Source: Henricia sp. BOLD:AAB3569 (taxonomy: Eukaryota; Echinodermata; Asteroidea; Spinulosida; Echinasteridae). Taken from it: DNA of 64,000 nucleotides. How positions within the stretch are numbered: the first letter of the stretch is position 1; every line of letters begins with the position of its first letter. Positions 28,576 through 38,241 of this stretch are shown here, piece by piece. The DNA lies in NCBI GenBank assembly GCA_037783545.1, contig JBBELK010000388.1, positions 434,001 through 498,000 on the forward strand, given 5' to 3'. The notes beneath the pieces were generated by a model. That model ran no database searches. It was not told where the DNA came from and saw nothing but the letters and a program-made list of their open reading frames with translations. The translations under genes and the position numbers were made by a program.

Positions 28576-29526
28576 ATGGCAACAATATTGACTCCCGCTA
28601 CTAATGATACGGTGTTCATCGAAGACGCCACACAGATGACAGTACGCATTTTTCTTGCTGTTTCAGCAACTTTCGGAGTTACACTGATTTTCGTGCTAAA
28701 TTCACTGATGCTTGTTGCGTTGCACCGCATCACCGATATTCAGCCAACGACGCGAGTATTTATGACATCATTGACTGTTTCGGATCTCATGACGGGGTTT
28801 TCCTGGGTATTAGGCCTACCATTCCTGTACATTGGTTCGTGGCCTCTGGGTGAATTCATGTGTGCAACGAAAGCCGTGCTGTCATTCATCACACTGGAGT
28901 TGAGTGTGTTCTCCATATTCCTTCTGACTTTGGATCGCTACATCGCGATTTCGCATCCATTACGATATCCAAGATGGATGACAGTGAACAGGTCAAAGAT
29001 CATTGTTTGTCTCACGTGGGCTGTGCTGGTCGCTGTGAATATTGGCATTTTCGGAATTTATAGTCCGCAAACTATTGATGAAATGGGGCTGATCAAGTTA
29101 TGCAAGTTTGAAAATGATTGGCGATGGTCAATTCCTTCAGTGTGCTTGTTACTTGTTTTCATCATTATATCAATCTTTTACGCACATATTTACATAATTT
29201 CTCGTCACCATATGCGTGGTATCGCAGCCGAGAATCAGGCAGCACAAAGGGTGCCGCGCCAAATTGTGAACCGTTCCACGACCACGATCGCGATCATCAC
29301 AGGCACATTGATCGTAACGTGGATTCCGCCAGCTACGTTTTTAGCATCACGTGCAATGGGAGTAACCTTCGGAATTTACAACGAATACCTGGCAATATAT
29401 GCGGTAGCTAGTTTGGTAATGGCCAATAGTTGGCTAAATGTTATTATTTACTGTTTTCGCAACAGTGAGTTACGTCTTGTGGTTCGTGACTTAATTGCAA
29501 CTTTCTTTCAAAGGGTTTTTCCGTGA
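28576..29526 (+). CDS. Class A (rhodopsin-like) GPCR, intact single exon
   Basis: 316 residues from MATILTPATNDTVFIEDATQ. TM1 keeps N1.50 but reads LNSLMLVAL where relatives have LNPLM. LTVSDLMTGF in TM2, C in GEFMCATKAV, DRYIAISHPLRYPRW, W in LTWAVLV, TWIPPATFL in TM6, NSWLNVIIYCF in TM7, FRNSELRLVV helix 8, tail FFQRVFP. ECL2 is of the second class, SPQTIDEMGLIKLCKFENDW, with a single Cys to pair with TM3. ICL2 has R where KICKW-class copies have E (PRW/PEW). Type-B 3' flank follows. Expected to be a plasma-membrane receptor; ligand unknown. One of the best candidates for a working gene. Confidence 0.92.
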   Translation: MATILTPATNDTVFIEDATQMTVRIFLAVSATFGVTLIFVLNSLMLVALHRITDIQPTTRVFMTSLTVSDLMTGFSWVLGLPFLYIGSWPLGEFMCATKAVLSFITLELSVFSIFLLTLDRYIAISHPLRYPRWMTVNRSKIIVCLTWAVLVAVNIGIFGIYSPQTIDEMGLIKLCKFENDWRWSIPSVCLLLVFIIISIFYAHIYIISRHHMRGIAAENQAAQRVPRQIVNRSTTTIAIITGTLIVTWIPPATFLASRAMGVTFGIYNEYLAIYAVASLVMANSWLNVIIYCFRNSELRLVVRDLIATFFQRVFP

Positions 29527-30060
29527 AGCACACGGTGAACATGATCACACTATTAAGACATTCTATTAAAGACATTCATTTTTGTTTTGGAAATGCCATA
29601 TTTATAGGACAGCTGTAGAAAACAAAACAGTTTTCTTCCTCAGAATGGCCACAAATGTACTTGACACACATCCGAGGTACTAGTAGATATCTAAGTTTAA
29701 AATTGTGGTACTGTAATTTACGTAAAAACTTACAATCTGAATATAAGTGAAATTTGTATACACATTCCAGCAATGGTCAAATCTTGTTTTGACAATGTAG
29801 CACTTAACGGTGGTCTGCTTGGCAATTTTCTCTCTTGCACGGGTGATTTTCATTTCAACTGAAAATTAGTGGATAAGATGACGGATATTCCCTGTATAAA
29901 TTTGAACAGAATTTTAATGAGTACACTTTAAGAAGTGTTTTACTGTTTGTCACCAGATGCTGTGAGAGTTCTAATTATTTGTAAATATTAGACATTGAGT
30001 GTTGTCTCCTATAGGGCACAGTTTAGTGAGGTCTGCACCCTTGCACATTACTTGGGGAAT
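29527..30060 (+). repeat. Receptor 3' flank, type B
   Basis: Near-identical to 33086-33618 and 39205-39730. Contains TGCCATATTTATAGGACAGC and ATCCGAGGTACTAGTAGATA. No conserved frame. Confidence 0.8.
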
Positions 30061-30184
30061 AAAAGTGGGTTTGGCCAGTCTTAAACATACGTTCTAAACC
30101 GGCTATGGTTCTGGGCGCTGATAATGTCCCAGGACCCTAGCCGGTTTTAAACGGATTGTTTAAGACTGGCCAAACCTACTTTTA
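30061..30184. mobile_element. Palindromic MITE (GGTTTGGCCAGTC family), copy 2
   Basis: AAAAGTGGGTTTGGCCAGTC at the left and GACTGGCCAAACCTACTTTT at the right; inner arms share TTTAAACCGGCTA/TAGCCGGTTTTAAA. Confidence 0.82.
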
Positions 30185-31287
30185 ATACTATTCATCAATA
30201 CCTTTTTGTGTAAATCGGTAAAACTCAGCAAAATTTGCCATGTTTTGCATTCACTTTCTACCGCGTTCGTAGGAACTGCTAGCTGTGCGACAGTGCGTCG
30301 ATTTTTTTTTGTACCATCACACGTAATACGCATAATGCAAGCGTGTTGTACGCGCACGCACACGACCGGATACCTGCCACAGTGCATTTTCTGTGTGAAG
30401 TTTTTGTGTGCGTGTGTGTTCCATATGCGCTGACCAGAGCGCGGGCGCAAGCCAGGCTCAACAGTGTTTAAGACTGACTGGGCCCTTATCGTCCCTTTAA
30501 AATTGCCCATGATGTGTTTACTGATCACAAATATATTGAAAGTATTTGTATTTGTCTTTAATACATTTTTAAAACTCGACTTTGAAAGAGCAATCTCACA
30601 AATACAGTCTGGACCACTCGCTGTTTTCTTCTTAAAATCCTCGATTACATTTTGTATGTGTGTTTTCATAACCTTTACTTTCAATTGTCTTGTTTTCGAC
30701 ATTTTAACTTTATCCTTTCTGTAGTTGTCATCTGTATTGTATTTATTTTTATTTATCAATGTTATTGCCTGGATTAACTTCTTTCTGTAGTCATTCTTAT
30801 GATATTTGGTATTTCTTGCTTGTCGTTGTTTTTGTCTATAATTGTTATTCCCATGATACTTTCCTTTCTGTGCTTGAATTACCTTTCTTTTGTAATTTAC
30901 ATCTCCATGATACTTTCCTTTTTGTGTTTCAATTACCTTTCTTTTGTAATTTACATCTCCATGATACTTTCCTTTTTGTGTTTCAATTACCTTTCTTTTG
31001 TAATTTAAATCTCCATGATACTTTCCTTTTTGTGTTTCAATTACCTTTCTTTTGAAATTTAAATCTCCATGATACTTTCCTTTTTGTGTTTCAATTACCT
31101 TTCTTTTGTAATTTACATCTCCATGATACTTTCCTTTTTGGGTTTCAATTACCTTTCTTCTGTAATTTACACCTCCATGATACTTTCCTTTTTGTGTTTC
31201 AATGACATTTCTTCTGTAATTTACATGTTCATGATACAGAGTACAGAGTCGGCCGATTTTAAAGATCCTGCATGGTGTTGATACCAA
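30185..31287 (-). pseudogene. Helitron-like protein remnant, copy 2 (longest open frame)
   Basis: A 375-codon frame on the minus strand (its last codons run into the MITE). After a short start come seven 18-residue units of the form NYKRKVIETQKGKYHGDV, then three degenerate ones (NNYRQKQRQARNTKYHKN and so on), then HIQNVIEDFKKKTASGPDCI and FKNVLKTNTNTFNIFVISK. Basic K/R-Y repeats followed by a GPDxxC segment are a feature of the N-terminal region of animal Helitron replicase-helicases; the usual second CxxC is lost (CICEIALSK). No Rep HUH or helicase domain follows. That it is open while copies 1 and 3 have stops may mean a younger repeat expansion, not function. The 54-bp units are almost identical to each other. 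Confidence 0.6.
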
Positions 31288-31515
31288 ATTTTGGTTCCCC
31301 CTCTCCCTTCACGAAAGAATTCCGATGCATATTTGTTGTATTGCCCTGAAAAAGGCAAGTAAAAGAGGAAAATAAAGGCTTTTTGAAAACGATATATGTA
31401 ACCGACTGGATGTCTTCTAATAATGCTGTATGCCCTGATTATACATGCCCCCACCCCCGTCCCCCCCGCTCCCCTCGCTAAAAAGATATTCCCCCACTCC
31501 CCCCTTCTCATTTTT
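31288..31515. other. Spacer with C-rich tracts
   Basis: Contains CCCCCACCCCCGTCCCCCCC near 31450 and pyrimidine-rich runs. No gene. Confidence 0.5.
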
Positions 31516-32120
31516 TACTGGTTTTAGTGGAAACCCAGTTCCTTGGCAACACACAGGGATGTTTCAATTTACACCATGATCGATCAATATCATGGCGATA
31601 GAAGGGAGTTGATTCATTGCCGTTTCCAGTTTGTGTTTTTTTGGGAATTTTTCAAAAAGTGTTTCAGTTTTATCTCGGTTGAATTGAATGGTCAGGGCAA
31701 TCTATTAATATATGAACTGCCAGATCATCTAACCTGTACGTGCACGATCAACATCAGAATAGGTTTTAGTTAGTGTCCTTGTTAGTGTTTCAGTTTAATC
31801 TCAGTCAGAGTGTGGAAAAGCACGAGAATTTCTGCATATAATTATCATCAGTGCAATATTCTTTATAAATCGATACACTTGGCAATTGATCGATTTGAAA
31901 TTGTCATCGAAAACGAGGGTCTCGGTGCTTTCTTTTGTGATAAAAAGACGCGTGACGTAACACAACAAGGCTGCCAGTGCTAGTTTTAAATTTGTAAATT
32001 GATGAATATTGCAACTGCTACATCAGGAGCGACTGAATTGTCTTCAGGATTGATAAAACTATCAACATCCTAAACTCGATCAACAGCACATTATTTTGCA
32101 AGTTCATCTTCAGATTAGCA
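31516..32120 (+). promoter_or_regulatory. Receptor 5' leader/promoter region
   Basis: Conserved leader with TGACGTAA at 31953-31960, 168 bp before the ATG at 32121. Adjacent CTCGGTGCTTTCTTTTGTGA and CTGCCAGTGCTAG blocks are as in other units. Confidence 0.72.
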
Positions 32121-33085
32121 ATGGCAACGATATTGACTCCCGCTACTAATGACACGGTGTTCATCGAAGATGCCACACAGATGACAGTACGCATATTTCT
32201 TGCTGTTTTAGCAACTGTCGAAGTTACACTGATTTTCGTGCTGAACCCACTGATGCTTGTTGCGTTGCACCGCGTCACCGATATTCAGCCAACGACGCGA
32301 GTATTTATGACATCATTGACTGTTTCGGATCTCATGACGGGGTTTTATTGGGTATTAATACTACCATTCCTGTACATTGGTTCGTGGCCTCTGGGTGAAT
32401 TCATGTGTGCAACGAACGGCGTGTTGTCATTCATGACATGGGGGTCGAGTGTGTATACCATATTCCTTCTGACTTTGGATCGCTACATCGCTATTTCGCA
32501 TCCATTATGGCATCCAAGATGGATGACAGTGAACAGGTCAAAGATCATTGTTTGTCTCACGTGGGCTGTGCTGGTCGCTGTGAATATTGGCATTTTCGGA
32601 ATTTATATTCCGTTAACTATTTATGAAATGGGGCTGATCAAGTTATGCAAGTTTGAAAGTGATTGGCGATGGTCAATTCCTTCAGTGTGCTTGTTACTTG
32701 TTTTCATCATTATATCAATCTTTTACGCACATATTTACGTAATTTCTCGTCACCATATGCGTCGTATCGCAGCCGAGAATCAGGCAGGACAAAGGGTGCC
32801 GCGACAAATTGTGAACCGTTCCACGACCACGATCGCGATCATCACAGGCACGTTGATCGTAACGTGGATTCCGCCAGCTATGTTTTTAGCAGCACAAGCC
32901 AAGGGAGTAACCTTCGGAATTTACAACGAATACCTGGCATCATTTGCGGCAGCTATAGTTTAGTAATGGCCAATAGTTGGCTAAATGTCATTATTTACTG
33001 TTTTCGCAACAGTGAGTTACGTCATGTGGTTCGTGACTTAATTGCAACTTTCTTTCAAAGAGTTTTTCCGGGAAGCACACGGTGA
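32121..33085 (+). pseudogene. Class A GPCR with a 2-base frameshift before TM7
   Basis: The first 280 codons run from MATILTPATNDTVFIEDATQ to YLASFAAAIV and stop at 32961-32963. The remaining receptor (LVMANSWLNVIIYCF to FFQRVFPGSTR) follows in another frame up to 33085. Comparison with 38242-39204 (GTAGCTAGTTTGGTAATGG) shows two extra bases at GCAGCTATAGTTTAGTAATG. The product would lack TM7. Everything before is intact: LTVSDLMTGF, DRYIAISHPLWHPRW, TWIPP, ECL2 class 2 (IPLTIYEMGLIKLCKFESDW). A recent single-event pseudogene, or a sequencing or assembly error in an otherwise good gene. Confidence 0.88.
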
Positions 33086-33618
33086 ACATAATCACACTAT
33101 TATTAATTAAGACATTCTTTTAAAGAGATTCATTTTTGTTTTGGAAATGCCATATTTATAGGACAGCTGTAGAAAACAGAACAGTTTTCTCCCTCAGAAT
33201 GGCCACAAATGTACTTGACACACATCCGAGGTACAAGTAGATATCTAAGTTTAAAATTGTGGTACTGTAATTTACGTAAAAACTTACAATCTGAATATAA
33301 GTGAGATTTGTATACACATTCCAGCAATGGTCAAATCTTGTTTTGACAATGTAGCACATAACGGTGAACGGTCTGCTTGGCAATTTTCTCTCTTGTACGG
33401 GTGATTTTCATTTCAAGTGAAAATTAGTGGATAAGATGACGGATATTACCTGTATAAATTTGAACAGAATTTTAATGAGTACACTTTAAGAAGTGTTTTA
33501 CTGTTTGTCACCGGATGCTGTGAGAGTTCTAATTATTTGTAAATATTAGACATTTAGTGTTGTCTCCTATGGGGCAGAGTTTAGTGAGGTCTGCACCCTT
33601 GTACATTACTTGGGGAAT
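33086..33618 (+). repeat. Receptor 3' flank, type B
   Basis: Matches 29527-30060 with few differences. Confidence 0.8.
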
Positions 33619-33742
33619 AAAAGTGGGTTTGGCCAGTCTTAAACATACGTTTTAAACCGGCTATGGTTCTGGGCGCTGATAATGTCCCAGGATCCTAGCC
33701 GGTTTTAAACGGATTGTTTAAGACTGGCCAAACCTACTTTTA
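33619..33742. mobile_element. Palindromic MITE (GGTTTGGCCAGTC family), copy 3
   Basis: Same ends as copy 2. It is followed by 150 bp matching the 3' part of the Helitron-like region (compare 30185-30330), which stops at the TTAA element. Confidence 0.8.
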
Positions 33743-33898
33743 ATCCCATTCATCAATACCTTTTTGTGTAAATCGGTAAAACTCGGCAAAATTTTCCATG
33801 TTTTGCATTTACTTTCTATACCACGTTCGTATGAACTGCTAGCTGTGCGACAGTGCGTTGAGTTGTTCGATCGCGCCTACCGGTATAATGCACTTTAA

Positions 33899-34704
33899 GC
33901 CCTTTTCACACTGCAGAGCCAATCCCCGGGAAATAAATCCCCGGGAAATTCCCGGGGATTTTTTACCCCACCAACACCCCAGCAACCGTTCACACTAGAC
34001 CCATTTGGTAACTCCCGGGGACACTGTTTCCCGGGAATATGCACGGTCGTTTCACACTGGCCATCAAACCCCGGGAAATGTGTAAACTAAGGGCGCCCAT
34101 CAGGAAGTTCCCGAATGAATTGTGGACGGAAGTCCACGCTGGGCCACGCATCATGCGGATAAGAAAATAGAAGACTGGTACCTAACCACACGGGACATTA
34201 TAAATACACGTACACGAGAAGGAAGCTAAACACAGTCTTGTTCACGACACTTCTTTTATTACAAATTAAAACCATTCATTTTGCTCATATTCTTTAAAAT
34301 AAAATTATTTTTATAATTTTCAAACGTTATTATTTGTGTTTTGTACTTACATGTAACTGTACATTTATTTACGAAAAATTTGAAAGGTACTGCATCACAA
34401 TACTAAGCTACCGCGCGAATTACTTGGCGCGCTATTTGTGACCCTGTGACCTTTCGAGATTACCCGTGGACGCAAAAAGGTGGGGTAAGTTCAAACCCTG
34501 CGACGTTCACACTAGTTGCTTTTCCCCGGGAAAAACGTTAAACCCCGGGGATTTCTCCTTTAACCCTACTCCCGAGCAGGGGTAAATATTTCCCGGGGAA
34601 AAGCTTTTTCTCGGGGATTTCTTTGGTAGTGTGAACAGACCGACCGAAATTCCCCGGCAATTTCCCGGGGAATTCCCGGGGAATTCGTCTAGTGTGAAAG
34701 GGGC
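33899..34704. mobile_element. 806-bp non-autonomous element with TTAA duplication
   Basis: TTAA at 33895-33898 and 34705-34708 flank ends GCCCTTTTCACACTG and, complemented, GCCCCTTTCACACTA. The inside is packed with CCCGGG-centred words (AATCCCCGGGAAAT, TTCCCGGGGATT, about fifteen in all) and TTCACACT/AGTGTGAA words near both ends, likely transposase-binding subterminal repeats. TTAA duplication is used by piggyBac and Kolobok elements; which one cannot be told. No coding frame. It interrupts the Helitron-like remnant next to the third MITE copy. Confidence 0.82.
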
Positions 34705-34749
34705 TTAATTGAATGTGTTTGCTCAAGCCTAATTTAATGTGCTAAATAA

Positions 34750-35300
34750 GGAAGACAGCAACAAAGCTGATGTTTTAACTTGTCAATCTCCCCTGTAACT
34801 AGATAATGCCAGAACGTGTTTAAATGTCCTCTGGCATCAAGTGGTTAACTGACTCCCTTCATTTATGCTACAGCCCATAACGTCATAAGAGATTGATCGA
34901 CCATTATATCCGTTTTTATTAGTAATGCATTATAATTGCCAATCTGCTTGTCACTCTAAATTAAGCCTAACCTCAATAACTGTAGAAAGCACTGACAACC
35001 TTTTTACTCATTAAACAACGTTGTCTTCTACTGAAAGCTTGTTATTACATGTACATGTACCTCTGTGAAAGCAATGCAATAACTGCTGTATTAGCTTCAT
35101 GCAGTTTCAGTTGGTGTCGTTGTGGGATCAGTCTTTTAGCGAGTGTTTCAGTTTTATCTCGTTCCAAGTGTGGAAAAGCCTGCGAATTTCTGCATAAATC
35201 GTCAGTGCAATATTATTTTCGATTCGTCCAAACACTTGGCAATTGATGAATTTCAAACAGCAACAGCACATTATTTTGCAAGTTCATCTTCAGATTAAAA
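34750..35300 (+). promoter_or_regulatory. Receptor leader lacking the proximal block and CRE-like site
   Basis: The distal part matches 23935-24420. After GGCAATTGATGAATTTCAAA it jumps to CAGCAACAGCACATTATTTT just before the ATG; the 200 bp that hold TGACGTAA and the proximal block in other leaders are deleted. Confidence 0.7.
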
Positions 35301-35328
35301 ATGGCAACGATATTGACTCTCGCCACTA

Positions 35329-36261
35329 ATGACGGTGTTCATCGAAGACGCCACACAGACGACAGTACGCATTTTCCTCGCTGTTTTAGCAACTTTCGGA
35401 GTTACACTGAATTTCATGCTGAACCCACTGATGCTTGTTGCGCTGCACCGCGTCACCGATATTCAGCCAACGACGCGAGTATTTATGATATCATTGACTG
35501 TTTCCGATCTCATAACGGGGTTTTCCTGGGTATTAAGACTACCATCGCTCTACATTAGTTCGTGGCCTCTGGGTGAATTCATGTGTGCAACTAACGGCGT
35601 GCTGGAATACTTAGCAAGGGCCTTGAGTGTGTACTCCATATTCTTATTGACCGTTGATCGCTACATCGCTATTTCGCATCCATTACAGTATCCAGAATGG
35701 ATGACAGTGAACAGGTCAAAGATCATTGTTTGTATCACATGGGCTGTGCTGGTCGCTGTGGGTATTGGCATTTTTGGAATTTATCATCCACAAAATATTT
35801 GGGAACAAGACCCGATCAAGATATGCAAGTGGGATGTTGACTGGCGAAAATTCATCGCTATATTGTCATTATTACTTCTGTTCATTATTATATCAATCTT
35901 TTACACACATATTTACGTAATCTCTCGTCACAATACACGTCGTATCGCAGCTAATGATCAAGCAGGACAAAGGGTGCCACGACAAATTGTGAACCGTTCG
36001 ACGACCACGATCGCGATCATCACAGGCACGTTGATCGTAACGTGGATTCCGCCAGCTGCGTTGTTAATGGCACTCACAATGGGATCAACTTTCGGAATTT
36101 ACAACCAACATTTAGCACTATATGCGGTAGATACTTTGTTAATGGCCAATAGTTGGCTGAACGTCATTATTTACTGTTTTCGCAACAGTGAGTTACGTCA
36201 TGTGGTTTGTGACTTAATTGCAACTTTTTTTGAAAGGGTTTTTCAGGGAAGCGCACAATGA
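35329..36261 (+). CDS. Class A GPCR using a downstream start after an N-terminal frameshift
   Basis: The ancestral ATG at 35301 is present, but AATGACACGGTG has become AATGACGGTG (two bases lost), so it now opens a short out-of-frame 85-codon frame. The same deletion leaves ATGACGGTG in frame, giving 310 residues starting MTVFIEDATQTTVRIFLAVL with all seven TMs. D2.50 in LTVSDLITGF, C in GEFMCATNG, DRYIAISHPLQYPEW, KICKW ECL2 class, TWIPPAALL, NSWLNVIIYCF, FRNSELR, tail FERVFQGSAQ. An ECL1 change gives YISSWPLG for YIGSWPLG. The N-tail sequon NDT is lost. Whether it is translated is open: the upstream ATG is a competing out-of-frame start and the leader lacks its CRE-like block. Confidence 0.75.
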   Translation: MTVFIEDATQTTVRIFLAVLATFGVTLNFMLNPLMLVALHRVTDIQPTTRVFMISLTVSDLITGFSWVLRLPSLYISSWPLGEFMCATNGVLEYLARALSVYSIFLLTVDRYIAISHPLQYPEWMTVNRSKIIVCITWAVLVAVGIGIFGIYHPQNIWEQDPIKICKWDVDWRKFIAILSLLLLFIIISIFYTHIYVISRHNTRRIAANDQAGQRVPRQIVNRSTTTIAIITGTLIVTWIPPAALLMALTMGSTFGIYNQHLALYAVDTLLMANSWLNVIIYCFRNSELRHVVCDLIATFFERVFQGSAQ

Positions 36262-36584
36262 ACACGATTACACTTATAAAGGTCATTCTTATAAAGGTGC
36301 GATCACCCTTTTTTTTTTTAGCTCTGTCTAAGGAAAGAGCAACTTGTTAAGTTTGAACAATTTTGGCCGAACAAAAATAAGTGATTAAAAAAGGGGGAGA
36401 AATTGCCAATTGAAGGTACTTTTTTGTTAAATTGTTTGCAAATGAATTTTGTTTAACCTTTCATTTAACACAAAATACATTTATGGATTTGTCCAGTTTT
36501 CTGAAGTATTACTGCATCTAAAATCATCATCTATGTGGCTGTAAATTCTACAAGGCAGTTTATCAATATTATTTTTTCTTAAGA
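36262..36584 (+). repeat. Receptor 3' flank, type A
   Basis: Same as 25553-25930, with small differences (AACAAAAATAAGTG for AAAAAACTAAGTG). Confidence 0.75.
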
Positions 36585-36880
36585 CCTTTTCCTAATATGC
36601 AGGAGGTTGTGGGTTCGAGTCCCACCCGAGCACGCTAATAAAATGAAGTGTACAGCCATGACAGCGCTAATCAAGTTACATTGGGAAGGGCAAAACAAAC
36701 CTTAATTAACATTCATTCTCCCCAAAGCAAACTAAATAACCTTTTATTTGATATAGCAGTTGATAGAAGTTTTCAAATAGTAAATTAGTCAACTTGTTCG
36801 GTTCTAATAATGCATTGTGTAAAAGGCTCCCTCTTTCATAGCTACCTTGAAATCCTGTTCATTTCTCAGTTTAAGCACTC
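36585..36880 (+). repeat. tRNA-derived SINE-like repeat with tail
   Basis: Head 5' part missing: starts AAGACCTTTTCCTAATATGC, with T-arm GTGGGTTCGAGTCCCAC and the tail to TTCGGTTCTAATAATGCATT. 36881-37143 is duplicated-unit spacer as at 27056-27503. Confidence 0.65.
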
Positions 36881-37143
36881 CATAACTGTGGTTTGCAACT
36901 CCCAAACTACAGCGTGTTAGCTAAAAGGAGTCTATTTCCGACAGCGGGAAAGCTACACAGGCACAACACAACACGGCTTTATTACTATCAATCCAAATTT
37001 AAGCTTTGAAATGCACACAAAGTTCGTGGATATTAAAAATTCATACTCTTTTCAACCATATACATGTACCTGTTTACGTAAACACAATAAAAAAACGAGG
37101 AAAAACACTAGAAATCTGACATTTCACCATACGTTTTATAATT

Positions 37144-37370
37144 AGAGCTCACACATAGCGAGCTCAATATCCGTGCAAACACGTAGCGGATATCGACTTG
37201 CGAATGACGTGATAAATTCTCTCGGGATGTTGTCATCCTACATTCTGGATGTCGTCTTCTTGAGATAATTATCACTGGATGATGACATTTTGCACCGAAT
37301 ATGTTGTCATCCTGCGATAAATTCTTTCTGGATCTCAAAAAGTTAGATATGGCACGTCCAGAGCTTCGTA
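37144..37370 (-). repeat. Dispersed repeat with ATGACGACAT motifs, copy 3
   Basis: Matches 27504-27735 with scattered changes (GATGATGACATTTTGCACC). It ends near GGCACGTCCAGAGCTTCGTA. 37371-37599 is unit spacer. Confidence 0.65.
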
Positions 37371-37599
37371 GCTTTCAGATAGATAAAAGTAATAACATAA
37401 TTCATCAGTATAGAATCCTAAGTTGTTTGCTGAGTAAATACATGTACATGTACATTATATTGGTAGTGATTACTTTATGAAAGTAAGGGTGTAATTTAGA
37501 AAGAAACGAATGAAGTGTGACATTGGTTTCCAGGGAAACTGTGTCTAAACATTCACTGGTAATCTCAAATTTTGTCCAGTAATATTTTTTTTACTGATT

Positions 37600-38241
37600 T
37601 TAGTGGAGACCTAGTAACCTTGGCAACACACAAAGGTATGTTTCCATTTACACCATGGTTACTCAATCAATATCTTGGTGATATAAGGGATACAAGGGAG
37701 TTGATTCATTGCCGATTCCAGTTTGTGTCTTTTTGGGAGTTGTTCATAGTGTTTCAGTTTCATCTCGGTCTAAGTGTGGAAAAGAATTATAATTTCTAAT
37801 TGAATAGTCAGGGCAAAACTTGGCAATCTATTAATATCTGAACTGCCAGATCATCTATCATGTGCACAATCATCAGGACGTTAGTTTCAGCAGTTAGTGT
37901 CGTTGTGGGAGTCTTTCAGCGAGTGTTTCAGTTTCATCTCTGTCCGAGTGTTGAAAAGCACGAGAATTTCTGCATATATCATCACCGCAATATTCTGTTT
38001 GAATTGATGGATTTGAAATTGTCATAGAAAACGAGGGTCTCGGTGTATTCTTCTGTGATAAAAAGACGTGTGACGTAACACAACGAAGCTGCCAGTGCTA
38101 GTTTGAAATTTGTAAATTTATGAATATTGCAACTGCTACATCAGGAGTGACTGAATTGTCTTCAGGATTGATAAAAACTATCAACATCCTATAAACTCGA
38201 TCAACAGCACATTATTTTGCAAGTTTATCTTTAGATTAGAA
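37600..38241 (+). promoter_or_regulatory. Receptor 5' leader/promoter region
   Basis: Conserved leader with TGACGTAA at 38071-38078, 171 bp before the ATG. Small insertions (ATAAAAACTATC, CCTATAAACTCG) account for the slightly larger distance. Confidence 0.72.

Noticed and set aside
30300..30461. 60-codon minus-strand frame MSLACARALVSAYGTHTHTK
   Set aside because: Alternate-frame reading of the Helitron-like region; not conserved in the other copies.
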